A stretch of DNA of 5,327 bases, taken from Candidatus Krumholzibacteriia bacterium (GTDB taxonomy: Bacteria; Krumholzibacteriota; Krumholzibacteriia; LZORAL124-64-63). The position numbers were made by a program, and so were the translations under genes. Within the stretch, counting starts at the first letter, position 1; each line of letters begins with the position of its first letter. Shown here piece by piece: positions 1-5,327 of the stretch. The stretch covers positions 1 through 5,327 of the forward strand of contig JACZKN010000536.1 of the NCBI GenBank assembly GCA_014859985.1. Reading direction: 5' to 3'. Under the pieces are notes generated by a model. The model saw only the letters and a list, made by a program, of their open reading frames with translations. It was not told the origin of the DNA and ran no database searches.

Positions 1-620
1 GCCTGACCGCCGCCGCCGGCGCCCTGCTGCGCCGCTGCTTCGACGACCCGGACGTCCGCGTCCGCCTGGAAGCCCGCCGCGCCGCCCTGGCCACGGGCCT
101 GCTGCCGGAGCACCTGGTGCCCACGGAGCCGAGCCTCCGGGCCACGCTGCCGGCCGTGGCCCGGGATCCGGCCCAGCCGGCGGTGGCCCTGCCCTTCAAG
201 GCCCCACGGGTGCGCGGCGTCACCGGCCGGGGCACCTTCGAGCTGAGGCTCCGCGCCGACGTGGCCCCCAACACCTGCGCCGTGTTCCTGGACCTGGTGC
301 GCCGGGGCTTCTACGACGGCCTGACCTTCCACCGCGTCGTGCCGGACTTCGTGGTGCAGGGCGGCGATCCCACCGGGACCGGCTGGGGCGGCCCCGGCTA
401 CACCATCCGCAGCGAGTGGAGCCCCCTGCCCTACGCCCGCGGCGCGGTCGGCATCGCCCACAGCGGCAAGGACACCGGCGGCAGCCAGTGGTTCGTGACC
501 CTCAGCGAACAGCCCCACCTGGTGGGGCGCTACACCGTCTTCGCCGAGGTGGCCGAGGGCCTGGAGGTGTTCGACGCCATGCAGCCCGGCGACACCTTCA
601 GCCTCTCGGTCGCGCCGTAG
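1..620 (+). CDS. HEAT-repeat protein with C-terminal cyclophilin-type peptidyl-prolyl isomerase domain (5' partial)
   Basis: The gene enters from the left edge in the frame starting at base 3, giving 205 visible residues and a TAG stop at 618-620. The first ~35 residues (GALLRRCFDDPDVRVRLEAR and neighbours) have the helix pattern of a HEAT-like repeat. After a linker comes a complete cyclophilin domain, about bases 207-617. It shows the FHRVVPDFVVQGGD motif (327-368), which aligns with human CypA Arg55, Phe60 and Gln63. GSQWFV (480-497) supplies the Gln111 and Phe113 equivalents. In the later HLVGRYTVF motif, CypA Trp121 is replaced by His and His126 by Tyr, as in many bacterial cyclophilins. 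The enzyme family catalyses cis/trans isomerisation of Xaa-Pro bonds. A GTG at 117 could start a cyclophilin-only protein, but the open frame and HEAT-like sequence run through it, so I prefer a longer protein beginning outside the window. Localisation cannot be judged without the N-terminus. Confidence 0.9.
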   Translation, partial: LTAAAGALLRRCFDDPDVRVRLEARRAALATGLLPEHLVPTEPSLRATLPAVARDPAQPAVALPFKAPRVRGVTGRGTFELRLRADVAPNTCAVFLDLVRRGFYDGLTFHRVVPDFVVQGGDPTGTGWGGPGYTIRSEWSPLPYARGAVGIAHSGKDTGGSQWFVTLSEQPHLVGRYTVFAEVAEGLEVFDAMQPGDTFSLSVAP

Positions 621-633
621 CGGCGGACGCAAG

Positions 634-677
634 CCGCGCCCCCGGTTCCGTGCGGAGCCGGGGGCGCGGTCCTTCTC
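634..677. terminator. GC-rich hairpin terminator between convergent genes
   Basis: Bases 634-649 pair with 654-669 through 16 base pairs with a single G-U wobble, closing a four-base loop (GTGC). The stem lies 13 bases after the cyclophilin stop and 27 bases beyond the permease stop on the other strand. On the plus strand it is followed by a pyrimidine run, TCCTTCTC. This is a weak U-tract, but better than anything beyond the stem on the minus strand. It probably ends the plus transcript and may serve both convergent units. The rest of the 76-base gap holds nothing else that I can see. Confidence 0.75.
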
Positions 678-696
678 GCCGTAGCGGCCGGCCGCC

Positions 697-1953
697 TCAG
701 GTGCGCAGGGCCTTCAGCAGCGTCGCCCAGGTGGGCGACGCCCCGTACATCAGGATCCCGACCCGGAACAGCTTGCCCGCCGCCCGGGCCGACAGCAGGA
801 TCGAGACGATCATCAGCACCCACGACAGGACGATCTGCCACAGGGGCGGCGTCTCCACGCAGACGCGCATGAACATCAGCACGGGCGCGAAGAGCGGCAC
901 CAGGCTGAGCACCACCGCGGCGGTCGAGTCGGGCGCGCGCAGCACCAGGGCCAGCAGCATCATGGGCACGACCATGCCCATGGCCAGCGGCGTGTGGAAC
1001 TGCTGGCTGTCCTGCACGGTGTTGCACATGGCGCCCACGCCCGCGTAGAGGGTGGCGTAGAGGAAGAAGCCCAGCACGAAGAAGACCACGAACGAGACCA
1101 GGATGATCGGCGTCAGGAAGCCCACGTCCAGGGTGAACTCGCCGACGGTGACGCCGCGCTGGGAGAGGGCGAAGAAGGTCAGGGCCCAGATGCCGAACTG
1201 GGTCAGCCCGGCCGCGCCGATGCCCAGGACCTTGCCCAGCATCAGGTCGTTGGGCGAGACGCTGGCCAGCAGCACCTCGGCCATGCGCGTGTTCTTCTCC
1301 TCGATCACCGCGGTCAGGGTGTGGCTGCCGTACATGATGACCATGATGTAGATGATCATGATGAGCACGAAGGCCATGCCCACGGCCATGTCCCCGTCCT
1401 GCTGCTCCTCGCCGCCCTCGGGGGTCAGGGAGATGGACGACCATTCGCTGCCGGCGGTCAGGTAGCCGTACAGATCGCGGTCCACCGCCGCCGCGGCGAA
1501 GCGTCCTTCGCGGAGCGCCCGGCTCAGGGCCGGACGCAGGGTGTTGTCCAGCACCACCAGCGCACCGACCGACTTGTTGTAGAAGACCGCCTTGCCGGTC
1601 TCCAGGAAGTCGGCGGCGATCACCACGCCGCTGTGGACGGTGCCGTCGACCACCATGGACTTGAGCTCGGCCACGCAGTCGGCCTCCTGCCGGCCCTCGC
1701 AGCCGACCGGCAGCAGGTGCAGGTGCGCCGCGCCCCGTTCGTCCAGCGCCGCGGCGAAGGACCCGAACGAGTCGCCGGAGAGGTCGACGACGCCGATGGT
1801 GCGCTCGTCGTCCCCGCCCGACCCGGCCACCATGACGGGCAGCCAGATGAACATCGACATGAGGGCCGGGCCGAGCAGCGTGCCGATCATGAAACTCTTG
1901 GAGCGCACGCGCTCCAGGTACTCCTTGCGGATGATGGTCAGGACCCTGCTCAT
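697..1953 (-). CDS. ABC-2 type exporter permease, NatB-like
   Basis: A 418-residue integral membrane subunit of an ABC exporter. The N-terminus (RKEYLERVRSKSFMIGTLLG) is typical of NatB-like permeases (COG1668). One hydrophobic segment at about 21-43 is followed by a large polar extracytoplasmic loop (about 45-187). A cluster of five or six further segments follows, near 189-209, 242-263, 281-305, 322-339, 344-363 and 371-389. The cytoplasmic loop after the second segment carries the family signature AVIEEKNTRMAEVLLASVSP (215-234), the expected contact with the ATPase. The big loop holds two cysteines, Cys85 and Cys93, which could form a disulfide. The start ATG overlaps the ATPase stop as ATGA (1950-1953) and has a GGGAGGT ribosome site (1960-1966) six bases upstream, so coupled translation is likely. 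Substrate is unknown: sodium extrusion is reported for Bacillus NatAB, but relatives export other compounds. Confidence 0.93.
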   Translation of the reverse strand: MSRVLTIIRKEYLERVRSKSFMIGTLLGPALMSMFIWLPVMVAGSGGDDERTIGVVDLSGDSFGSFAAALDERGAAHLHLLPVGCEGRQEADCVAELKSMVVDGTVHSGVVIAADFLETGKAVFYNKSVGALVVLDNTLRPALSRALREGRFAAAAVDRDLYGYLTAGSEWSSISLTPEGGEEQQDGDMAVGMAFVLIMIIYIMVIMYGSHTLTAVIEEKNTRMAEVLLASVSPNDLMLGKVLGIGAAGLTQFGIWALTFFALSQRGVTVGEFTLDVGFLTPIILVSFVVFFVLGFFLYATLYAGVGAMCNTVQDSQQFHTPLAMGMVVPMMLLALVLRAPDSTAAVVLSLVPLFAPVLMFMRVCVETPPLWQIVLSWVLMIVSILLSARAAGKLFRVGILMYGASPTWATLLKALRT

Positions 1954-2900
1954 GCCGCCACCTCCCGGCGCTGGCGCGAGACCGCGGCCAGGAAGATCTC
2001 GCCGAGGCTCGGCCGGTTGGCCGAGAAGAAGGTCAGGCGCCCCGCCGCCACCAGGTGGGGCAGCAGGGCGGCCGGGTCGGCGCCCTCGTCCAGGGTCAGG
2101 CGCCAGCTCCCCTCATGGTGCTCGACGTGGCGCACGCCCGGCAGGCCCTCGGGCGGGGCGGCATCGCCCTCCCAGGCCACGCGCACCGAACGCAGGGGGA
2201 AGGCGGCCCGCACTTCGGCCATGGTGCCGTCGAGGATCACCTCGCCCCCCTCGATCAGGCAGATGGCGTCGCAGATCTTCTCCGCCTCGTGCAGCATGTG
2301 GGTGGAGAACAGGATCGTCGTGCCCTTGGCCTTCTCCTCCAGGATCATCTCGCGCAGCAATTCGATGTTCAGGGGGTCCAGGCCGCTGAACACCTCGTCG
2401 AGGATCACCAGGTCCGGCCCGAAGATGAAGGTGGCCGCGAACTGGATCTTCTGCTGCATGCCCTTGCTCAGCGTCTCGACCTTGCGGTCCTTCCAGGCGC
2501 CCAGGTCCAGGCGGTCGAGCCAGCGGTCCGCCCGGGCCAGCGCCTCGCGCCGGGGCACGCCCTTGAGCTCGGCCAGGAAGCCCAGCTGATCCCGGCACTT
2601 CATCTTGCGGTAGAGGCCGCGCTCCTCGGGCAGGTAGCCGACGTGGTCGCTGAGCGTGCGGTCCAGGCGCCGGCCGGCCAGGAGGATCTCCCCCGCGTCC
2701 GGCAGGATGATGTTCATGATGCTGCGGATCGTCGTGGTCTTGCCCGCGCCGTTGGGACCGAGGAAGCCGTAGATGCTGCCGCGCGGGATGGCCAGGTTGA
2801 TGTCGTGGGCGGCGCGCTTCTCGCCGTAGTGCTTGGTCACGCCCCGCAGGGTGAGGATGGGTTCGCCCACCGGGGGCAATTGCAGTGCGGACTCGGGCAT
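1950..2900 (-). CDS. ABC-2 exporter ATP-binding protein (NatA-like, COG4152 type)
   Basis: A 316-residue cytoplasmic ATPase that would power the permease encoded next. All core motifs are present: Walker A GPNGAGKT (48-55), ABC signature LSKGMQQ (144-150), Walker B LVILDE with catalytic Glu169 (164-169), D-loop SGLD (172-175) and switch His201 in FSTHMLHEAE. The Q-loop reads GYLPEERGLY (88-97), with Glu92 where most ABC ATPases have Gln. From recall, this variant is common in COG4152 proteins and so is probably not a defect. The part after ~215 (EGGEVILDGTMAEVRAAF, then a divergent ~80-residue tail ending GEIFLAAVSRQ) fits the accessory C-terminal domain of this family (DUF4162). The ATG at 2898-2900 has an AGGAG ribosome site at 2908-2912, seven bases upstream. 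It is the first gene of its operon, with a promoter at 2945-2973. Confidence 0.95.
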   Translation of the reverse strand: MPESALQLPPVGEPILTLRGVTKHYGEKRAAHDINLAIPRGSIYGFLGPNGAGKTTTIRSIMNIILPDAGEILLAGRRLDRTLSDHVGYLPEERGLYRKMKCRDQLGFLAELKGVPRREALARADRWLDRLDLGAWKDRKVETLSKGMQQKIQFAATFIFGPDLVILDEVFSGLDPLNIELLREMILEEKAKGTTILFSTHMLHEAEKICDAICLIEGGEVILDGTMAEVRAAFPLRSVRVAWEGDAAPPEGLPGVRHVEHHEGSWRLTLDEGADPAALLPHLVAAGRLTFFSANRPSLGEIFLAAVSRQRREVAA

Positions 2901-2944
2901 CGGCTCGCTCCTGGACGCTGGGGATGGTCGTCGAACCAGGGTGC

Positions 2945-2973
2945 ATTATGGGGCCCGGCGGGTCATCCGGCAA
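2945..2973 (-). promoter_or_regulatory. Sigma70-like promoter of the ABC exporter operon
   Basis: Read on the minus strand, TTGCCG (2973-2968; 4 of 6 to TTGACA) is followed by a 17-base spacer and CATAAT (2950-2945; 5 of 6 to TATAAT). Transcription would start near 2938, leaving a leader of about 38 bases that contains the AGGAG ribosome site. The CATAAT is one of the few AT-rich words in this GC-rich gap. One GCGGGT hexamer (2958-2963, plus strand) falls inside the spacer, where a bound protein would be expected to interfere. Confidence 0.6.
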
Positions 2974-3008
2974 CCCCGGCCTGTCCTGCGGGTTCCCCGC
3001 ACGCGGGT
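2958..3008 (+). promoter_or_regulatory. Three GCGGGT direct repeats: candidate operator between divergent promoters
   Basis: GCGGGT occurs on the plus strand at 2958-2963, 2988-2993 and 3003-3008, with starts 30 and 15 bases apart. The first lies inside the minus promoter spacer, and the third ends one base before the plus promoter -35 element. The last two frame a CCCGC (2996-3000), so GCGGG/CCCGC/GCGGG also forms two short overlapping inverted repeats. OmpR-family regulators usually bind direct repeats near 11 bases apart, so the 15-base step is not classical. Chance is a real alternative, because GC-rich hexamers are frequent here. Confidence 0.3.
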
Positions 3009-3009
3009 C

Positions 3010-3038
3010 TTGCAGTCGGATTATCATCCTGTTATGAT
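3010..3038 (+). promoter_or_regulatory. Extended -10 sigma70-like promoter of the two-component operon
   Basis: TTGCAG (3010-3015; a weak 3 of 6 match at -35) is followed by a 17-base spacer and TATGAT (3033-3038; 5 of 6 to TATAAT). TGT at 3030-3032 supplies the TGn of an extended -10 element, which compensates for the poor -35. Start of transcription is expected near 3045, giving a leader of about 50 bases. The stretch 3020-3038 is strikingly AT-rich for this window. The weak -35 with a GCGGGT copy beside it is what one expects of an activator-dependent promoter. Confidence 0.65.
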
Positions 3039-3046
3039 TGCAGTTA

Positions 3047-3073
3047 CCGCATCAGGCAAGAGGTGGCTTTTTT
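3047..3073 (+). other. Weak hairpin plus T6 tract in the response-regulator leader
   Basis: Bases 3047-3053 can pair with 3060-3066 (six pairs including one G-U, with one A/G mismatch; loop AGGCAA). A run of six T follows one base later (3068-3073). It resembles a small intrinsic terminator, but it would begin almost at the predicted start of transcription. That is too early for normal termination, so a 5' stabilising hairpin or no function is as likely. Confidence 0.2.
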
Positions 3074-3077
3074 GACC

Positions 3078-3083
3078 GGGGAG
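3078..3083 (+). promoter_or_regulatory. Ribosome binding site GGGGAG that decides the regulator start
   Basis: This is the only purine-rich Shine-Dalgarno-like run just before the receiver domain. It lies 11 bases before the ATG at 3095, slightly long but usable. The alternative in-frame start, a TTG at 3038, overlaps the -10 element and would add 19 residues unlike any receiver N-terminus. The ATG at 3095 is therefore preferred. Confidence 0.55.
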
Positions 3084-3094
3084 CAACCGCAACC

Positions 3095-3835
3095 ATGACC
3101 GGACCGGAGCGCGACAGCCGGCGGGTCCTCGTCATCGAGGACGACCGCGAACTGATCGACCTGTTGGACCTGCACCTGCGGCCGGAGGGTTTCCACGTGG
3201 CCGCCGCCGCCGACGGCGCCGCGGGCCTGCGCGCCTTCCAGGAGGGGGGCTACGCCCTCGTCATCCTGGACTGGATGCTGCCCTCCCTGTCGGGCATCGA
3301 GGTGCTGAAGGGGATCCGCGCCGGCGACCGCCGCACGCCGGTCCTGATGCTCACCGCGCGCGGCGAGGAGGCGGACAAGGTGCTGGGGCTCGAGCTCGGC
3401 TGCGACGACTACATGACCAAGCCCTTCAGCATGCGCGAACTGGTGGTACGGGTGAAGGTGCTCCTGCGCCGGGTGGTGCGGGCCGAGGAGATAGCCCGCA
3501 TCGCGGCCGGCGACCGGATCATCGAGCTGGGCGAATTGGCCATCGACCACGGCAAACGCAAGGTGACGGTGCGCGGCAAGCCGGTGCAGTTGACGGTCAA
3601 GGAGTACGACCTGCTGCATACCCTGGCCTCGCGTCCGGGGCGGACCTTCAGCCGGCGCCAGCTGCTGGACCTCATCTGGTCGAGCGACGCCGAGGTCTAC
3701 GAGCACACCGTCAATTCCCACGTGAACCGGCTGCGCAACAAGATCGAGGCCAATCCCAACCGCCCCCGCCTGATCCTCACGGTCTGGGGGATCGGCTACC
3801 GCTTCACCGACGAGCCGGCCGCGACGGGCGCCTGA
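3095..3835 (+). CDS. OmpR/PhoB-family DNA-binding response regulator
   Basis: A 246-residue cytoplasmic transcription factor, normal length for the family. The receiver domain (about 10-125) has the acidic pair Glu15-Asp16 with Asp17, phosphoacceptor Asp59 in ILDWMLP, switch Thr87 in MLTAR, aromatic Tyr106 and Lys109 in DDYMTKPF, so it looks fully active. After a linker comes a winged-helix domain (about 142-238) with LTVKEYDLL, the recognition-helix region HTVNSHVNRLRNKIE and the C-terminal hairpin TVWGIGYRF. The family binds direct DNA repeats as a phosphorylation-driven dimer. The gene is first in its operon, one base ahead of the kinase, and divergent from the ABC exporter. It probably regulates one or both flanking operons, but the target and signal cannot be read from sequence. 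Subfamily (PhoB, PhoP, CpxR and so on) is not assigned. Confidence 0.96.
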   Translation: MTGPERDSRRVLVIEDDRELIDLLDLHLRPEGFHVAAAADGAAGLRAFQEGGYALVILDWMLPSLSGIEVLKGIRAGDRRTPVLMLTARGEEADKVLGLELGCDDYMTKPFSMRELVVRVKVLLRRVVRAEEIARIAAGDRIIELGELAIDHGKRKVTVRGKPVQLTVKEYDLLHTLASRPGRTFSRRQLLDLIWSSDAEVYEHTVNSHVNRLRNKIEANPNRPRLILTVWGIGYRFTDEPAATGA

Positions 3836-3836
3836 G

Positions 3837-5327
3837 ATGAGGCAGCCGGCCCCCGCGCGGTCGCTGCACTTCCGCATCACCGCGGCGTTCGTGCTGCTGC
3901 TCGCGGTCGGCGGCGGCGGCTACTACCTCTGGCTGGAGCGCACGCTCTACGCGCCCTACGACGACGCCGAGGAGAAGCACTGGTACGAGGAGCTCGCGGC
4001 CGCCGAACTCGATTCGCTGGCCGCGGTGCTGGCGCCGCTGGCCGCCGAACCGGGCCGCGCCGGTCCCCTGCTCCAGGACTACGGGCGCGGGGTCGCCCGG
4101 TACGAGGCCGAGCTGATCGTCTTCGACGCCGCCGGCCGTCATGCCGCCTCCTCCGCCGCCGACAGCCTGGCGGCCGCGGTGCCCTTCGCCGACCCGGCCC
4201 TGCTCAGGGACATGTCGTCCGCGGACTGGGACTTCGGCAGCTACCCCCGGGCCGAGGACGTCTCCGCCTACGAGAACCGGGTCTTCGCGGTGCGGCCGCT
4301 GGTGCCGGCGGGCGGGGACGAAGCGGCCCCGGCCGGGTACCTGGTCGCCAGCTTCATGCCGCCGACCATCGCGGTGGGCGAGCTGGAGGCGGACGCGCGC
4401 CGGATGGGGCTGCACGCGGCGCTCCTCTTGCTGCTCTACGCCGCCGCTTCCTCCACGATCATCATGCTCTGGACCACCCGCCGGCTCCGCCGCCTCTCCC
4501 GGGGCGTGGCCGCCTTCGCCGCCGGCGACCTGGGCGCCCGCGTCCCCGCGTCCAGCGCCGACGAGATCGGCTCGCTCGGCCGCCACATCAACACCATGGC
4601 CCAGCGCATCGCGGGCATGGTGGACGAACTGACCCGCAAGGAGAGCTTCCAGCGGCAGCTCGTGGCCAACGTGAGCCACGACCTACGCACGCCCCTGGCC
4701 AGCCTGCGGGGCTACGTGGAGACCCTGTCGCTGGGGGGCGCCCAGGTCGGCGAACAGGAGCGCGGGCGCTACCTGGCGGTGGTGACCGAGAAGCTCGACC
4801 ATCTCGACCGGCTGATCGAGCACGTGCTGATCCTCTCGCGCATGGACTCGGGCCAGGCCGGGTTCCGCCCCGAGGACTTCTCCCTGGGCGAGTTGGCGGG
4901 CACGGTGCTGGACCGCTGCGCCCAGCCGGCCGCCGACCGCGCCGTCTCCCTCGACCTGGACCTGGACCCGGACCTGCCGGACGTGCACGCGGACCCGCTG
5001 CAGATCGGCCGGGTGCTGCAGAACCTGGTGGAGAACGGCGTCAAGTTCACGCCCGCGGGCGGCCGCGTGGCGGTGCGGGCCCGCCGGGTGGGCGCCAAGG
5101 TGGAGGTGGAGGTGGCCGACACGGGCGTGGGCATCGATCCCCGGGACCTGCCCCACATCTTCGAGCGGTTCTACACCGGGGACAAGAGCCGCACGGTGGC
5201 GGACGCCGGCCCGGCCGACCACCTGAGCCGCAGCTCGGGCCTGGGCCTGGCGATCGCCGCGCGGATCGTCGAGGTCCACGGCGCCCGCCTCGAGGTGCAG
5301 AGCGCCCCGGGCGCCGGCTCGGTGTTC
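3837..5327 (+). CDS. HAMP-containing membrane sensor histidine kinase (3' partial)
   Basis: The visible 497 residues form a nearly complete sensor kinase that would phosphorylate the upstream regulator. TM1 is about 14-33. An extracytoplasmic sensor of ~155 residues follows, then TM2 about 192-212. A HAMP linker (about 213-265) contains DEIGSLG (242-248). The H-box VSHDLRTPLA carries phosphoacceptor His281. The ATP-binding domain has the N-box (Asn396 and Asn400 in NLVENGVKFTP), G1 DTGVGI (428-433), the F-box FERFY (442-446) and G2 GLGL (468-471). The sensor contains LIVFDAAGRHAASS (93-106) and a later VFAVRPLVP...AGYLVASF (149-173), a pattern like PAS/Cache-type (PDC) folds; ligand unknown. 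The ATG at 3837 follows the regulator TGA after one base with only a weak ribosome site, so coupled translation is likely. The ending APGAGSVF corresponds to the final strand of the domain, so only a short tail is missing. Confidence 0.96.
   Translation, partial: MRQPAPARSLHFRITAAFVLLLAVGGGGYYLWLERTLYAPYDDAEEKHWYEELAAAELDSLAAVLAPLAAEPGRAGPLLQDYGRGVARYEAELIVFDAAGRHAASSAADSLAAAVPFADPALLRDMSSADWDFGSYPRAEDVSAYENRVFAVRPLVPAGGDEAAPAGYLVASFMPPTIAVGELEADARRMGLHAALLLLLYAAASSTIIMLWTTRRLRRLSRGVAAFAAGDLGARVPASSADEIGSLGRHINTMAQRIAGMVDELTRKESFQRQLVANVSHDLRTPLASLRGYVETLSLGGAQVGEQERGRYLAVVTEKLDHLDRLIEHVLILSRMDSGQAGFRPEDFSLGELAGTVLDRCAQPAADRAVSLDLDLDPDLPDVHADPLQIGRVLQNLVENGVKFTPAGGRVAVRARRVGAKVEVEVADTGVGIDPRDLPHIFERFYTGDKSRTVADAGPADHLSRSSGLGLAIAARIVEVHGARLEVQSAPGAGSVF
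4953..4976 (+). repeat. Four tandem GACCTG-type hexamers inside the kinase gene
   Basis: GACCTG, GACCTG, GACCCG and GACCTG follow one another and encode an alternating Asp-Leu/Pro run from residue 373. This lies in the variable strand and turn just before the conserved ADP...L..NL segment of the ATPase domain. It is a mild in-frame microrepeat that could change length by slippage without shifting the frame. It does not disturb any motif. Confidence 0.5.

Noticed and set aside
91..92. ATPase Q-loop Glu92 in place of Gln as evidence of a broken enzyme
   Set aside because: The coordinates given are residue numbers of the ATPase gene at 1950-2900. The GYLPEERGLY form is, from recall, usual in this ATPase subfamily, and all other catalytic motifs are intact.
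117..119. GTG as the true start of a free-standing 167-residue cyclophilin
   Set aside because: The same frame is open to the left edge and encodes HEAT-like sequence in step with the cyclophilin domain. No clear ribosome site precedes the GTG at normal distance.
994..2589. Long open frame (531 codons) on the plus strand opposite the exporter genes
   Set aside because: Its translation is low-complexity and rich in His, Gln, Gly and Ala, typical of antisense frames in high-GC genes. The opposite strand encodes two proteins with clear family motifs and good ribosome sites.
3038..3094. TTG start that would lengthen the response regulator by 19 residues
   Set aside because: The TTG overlaps the -10 element, so it would lie upstream of the predicted transcript start. 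The added residues do not resemble a receiver N-terminus.
2055..3098. Second plus-strand open frame (347 codons) across the ATPase gene
   Set aside because: It has no recognisable domain, is antisense to a motif-complete ATPase, and runs through both predicted promoters.
3044..3880. Minus-strand open frame (278 codons) opposite the response regulator
   Set aside because: It is an antisense shadow of a complete OmpR-family regulator, with biased composition and no domain.
3804..4679. Minus-strand open frame (291 codons) opposite the sensor kinase, with others at 4683-5279 and 4769-5158
   Set aside because: They mirror kinase codons, are dominated by Arg, Gly, His, Val and Ala, and show no domain. 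The kinase frame stays open to the window end with every expected motif.

Overview
The window is about 70% GC. It encodes ordinary bacterial chromosomal functions: a cyclophilin-type prolyl isomerase, an ABC-2 exporter and a two-component system. The sensor kinase has two membrane segments around an extracytoplasmic domain. Very high GC, HEAT repeats joined to a C-terminal cyclophilin domain, and sigma70-like promoters suggest a high-GC, probably Gram-negative and possibly uncultured lineage such as the Gemmatimonadota or Krumholzibacteriota. That placement is a guess from style, because nothing here is a phylogenetic marker.

Layout: bases 1-620 (+) are the 3' end of a HEAT-repeat/cyclophilin gene. 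A strong GC-rich hairpin (634-669) separates it from a convergent two-gene operon on the minus strand. In transcription order this operon is an ABC ATPase (2900 down to 1950) and an ABC-2 permease of the NatB type (1953 down to 697), overlapping by ATGA. The ATPase and the next operon diverge from a 194-base intergenic region (2901-3094). It holds a convincing promoter in each direction and three same-strand GCGGGT hexamers between and within them. To the right (+) lie an OmpR/PhoB-type response regulator (3095-3835) and, one base later, a sensor histidine kinase (3837 onward) cut off by the window end only a little short of its expected C-terminus.

How the genes may work together: the divergent layout and compact shared control region suggest that the kinase/regulator pair controls the exporter, itself, or both. 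The kinase would sense an extracytoplasmic signal and phosphorylate Asp59 of the regulator. The regulator could then bind the GCGGGT cluster. This is inferred from arrangement, not shown by sequence. The cyclophilin gene appears to be an independent unit.

I see no mobile element, CRISPR array, RNA gene or clearly novel system. The most interesting stretch is the divergent control region. The many long open frames opposite or inside the genes are typical high-GC shadows.
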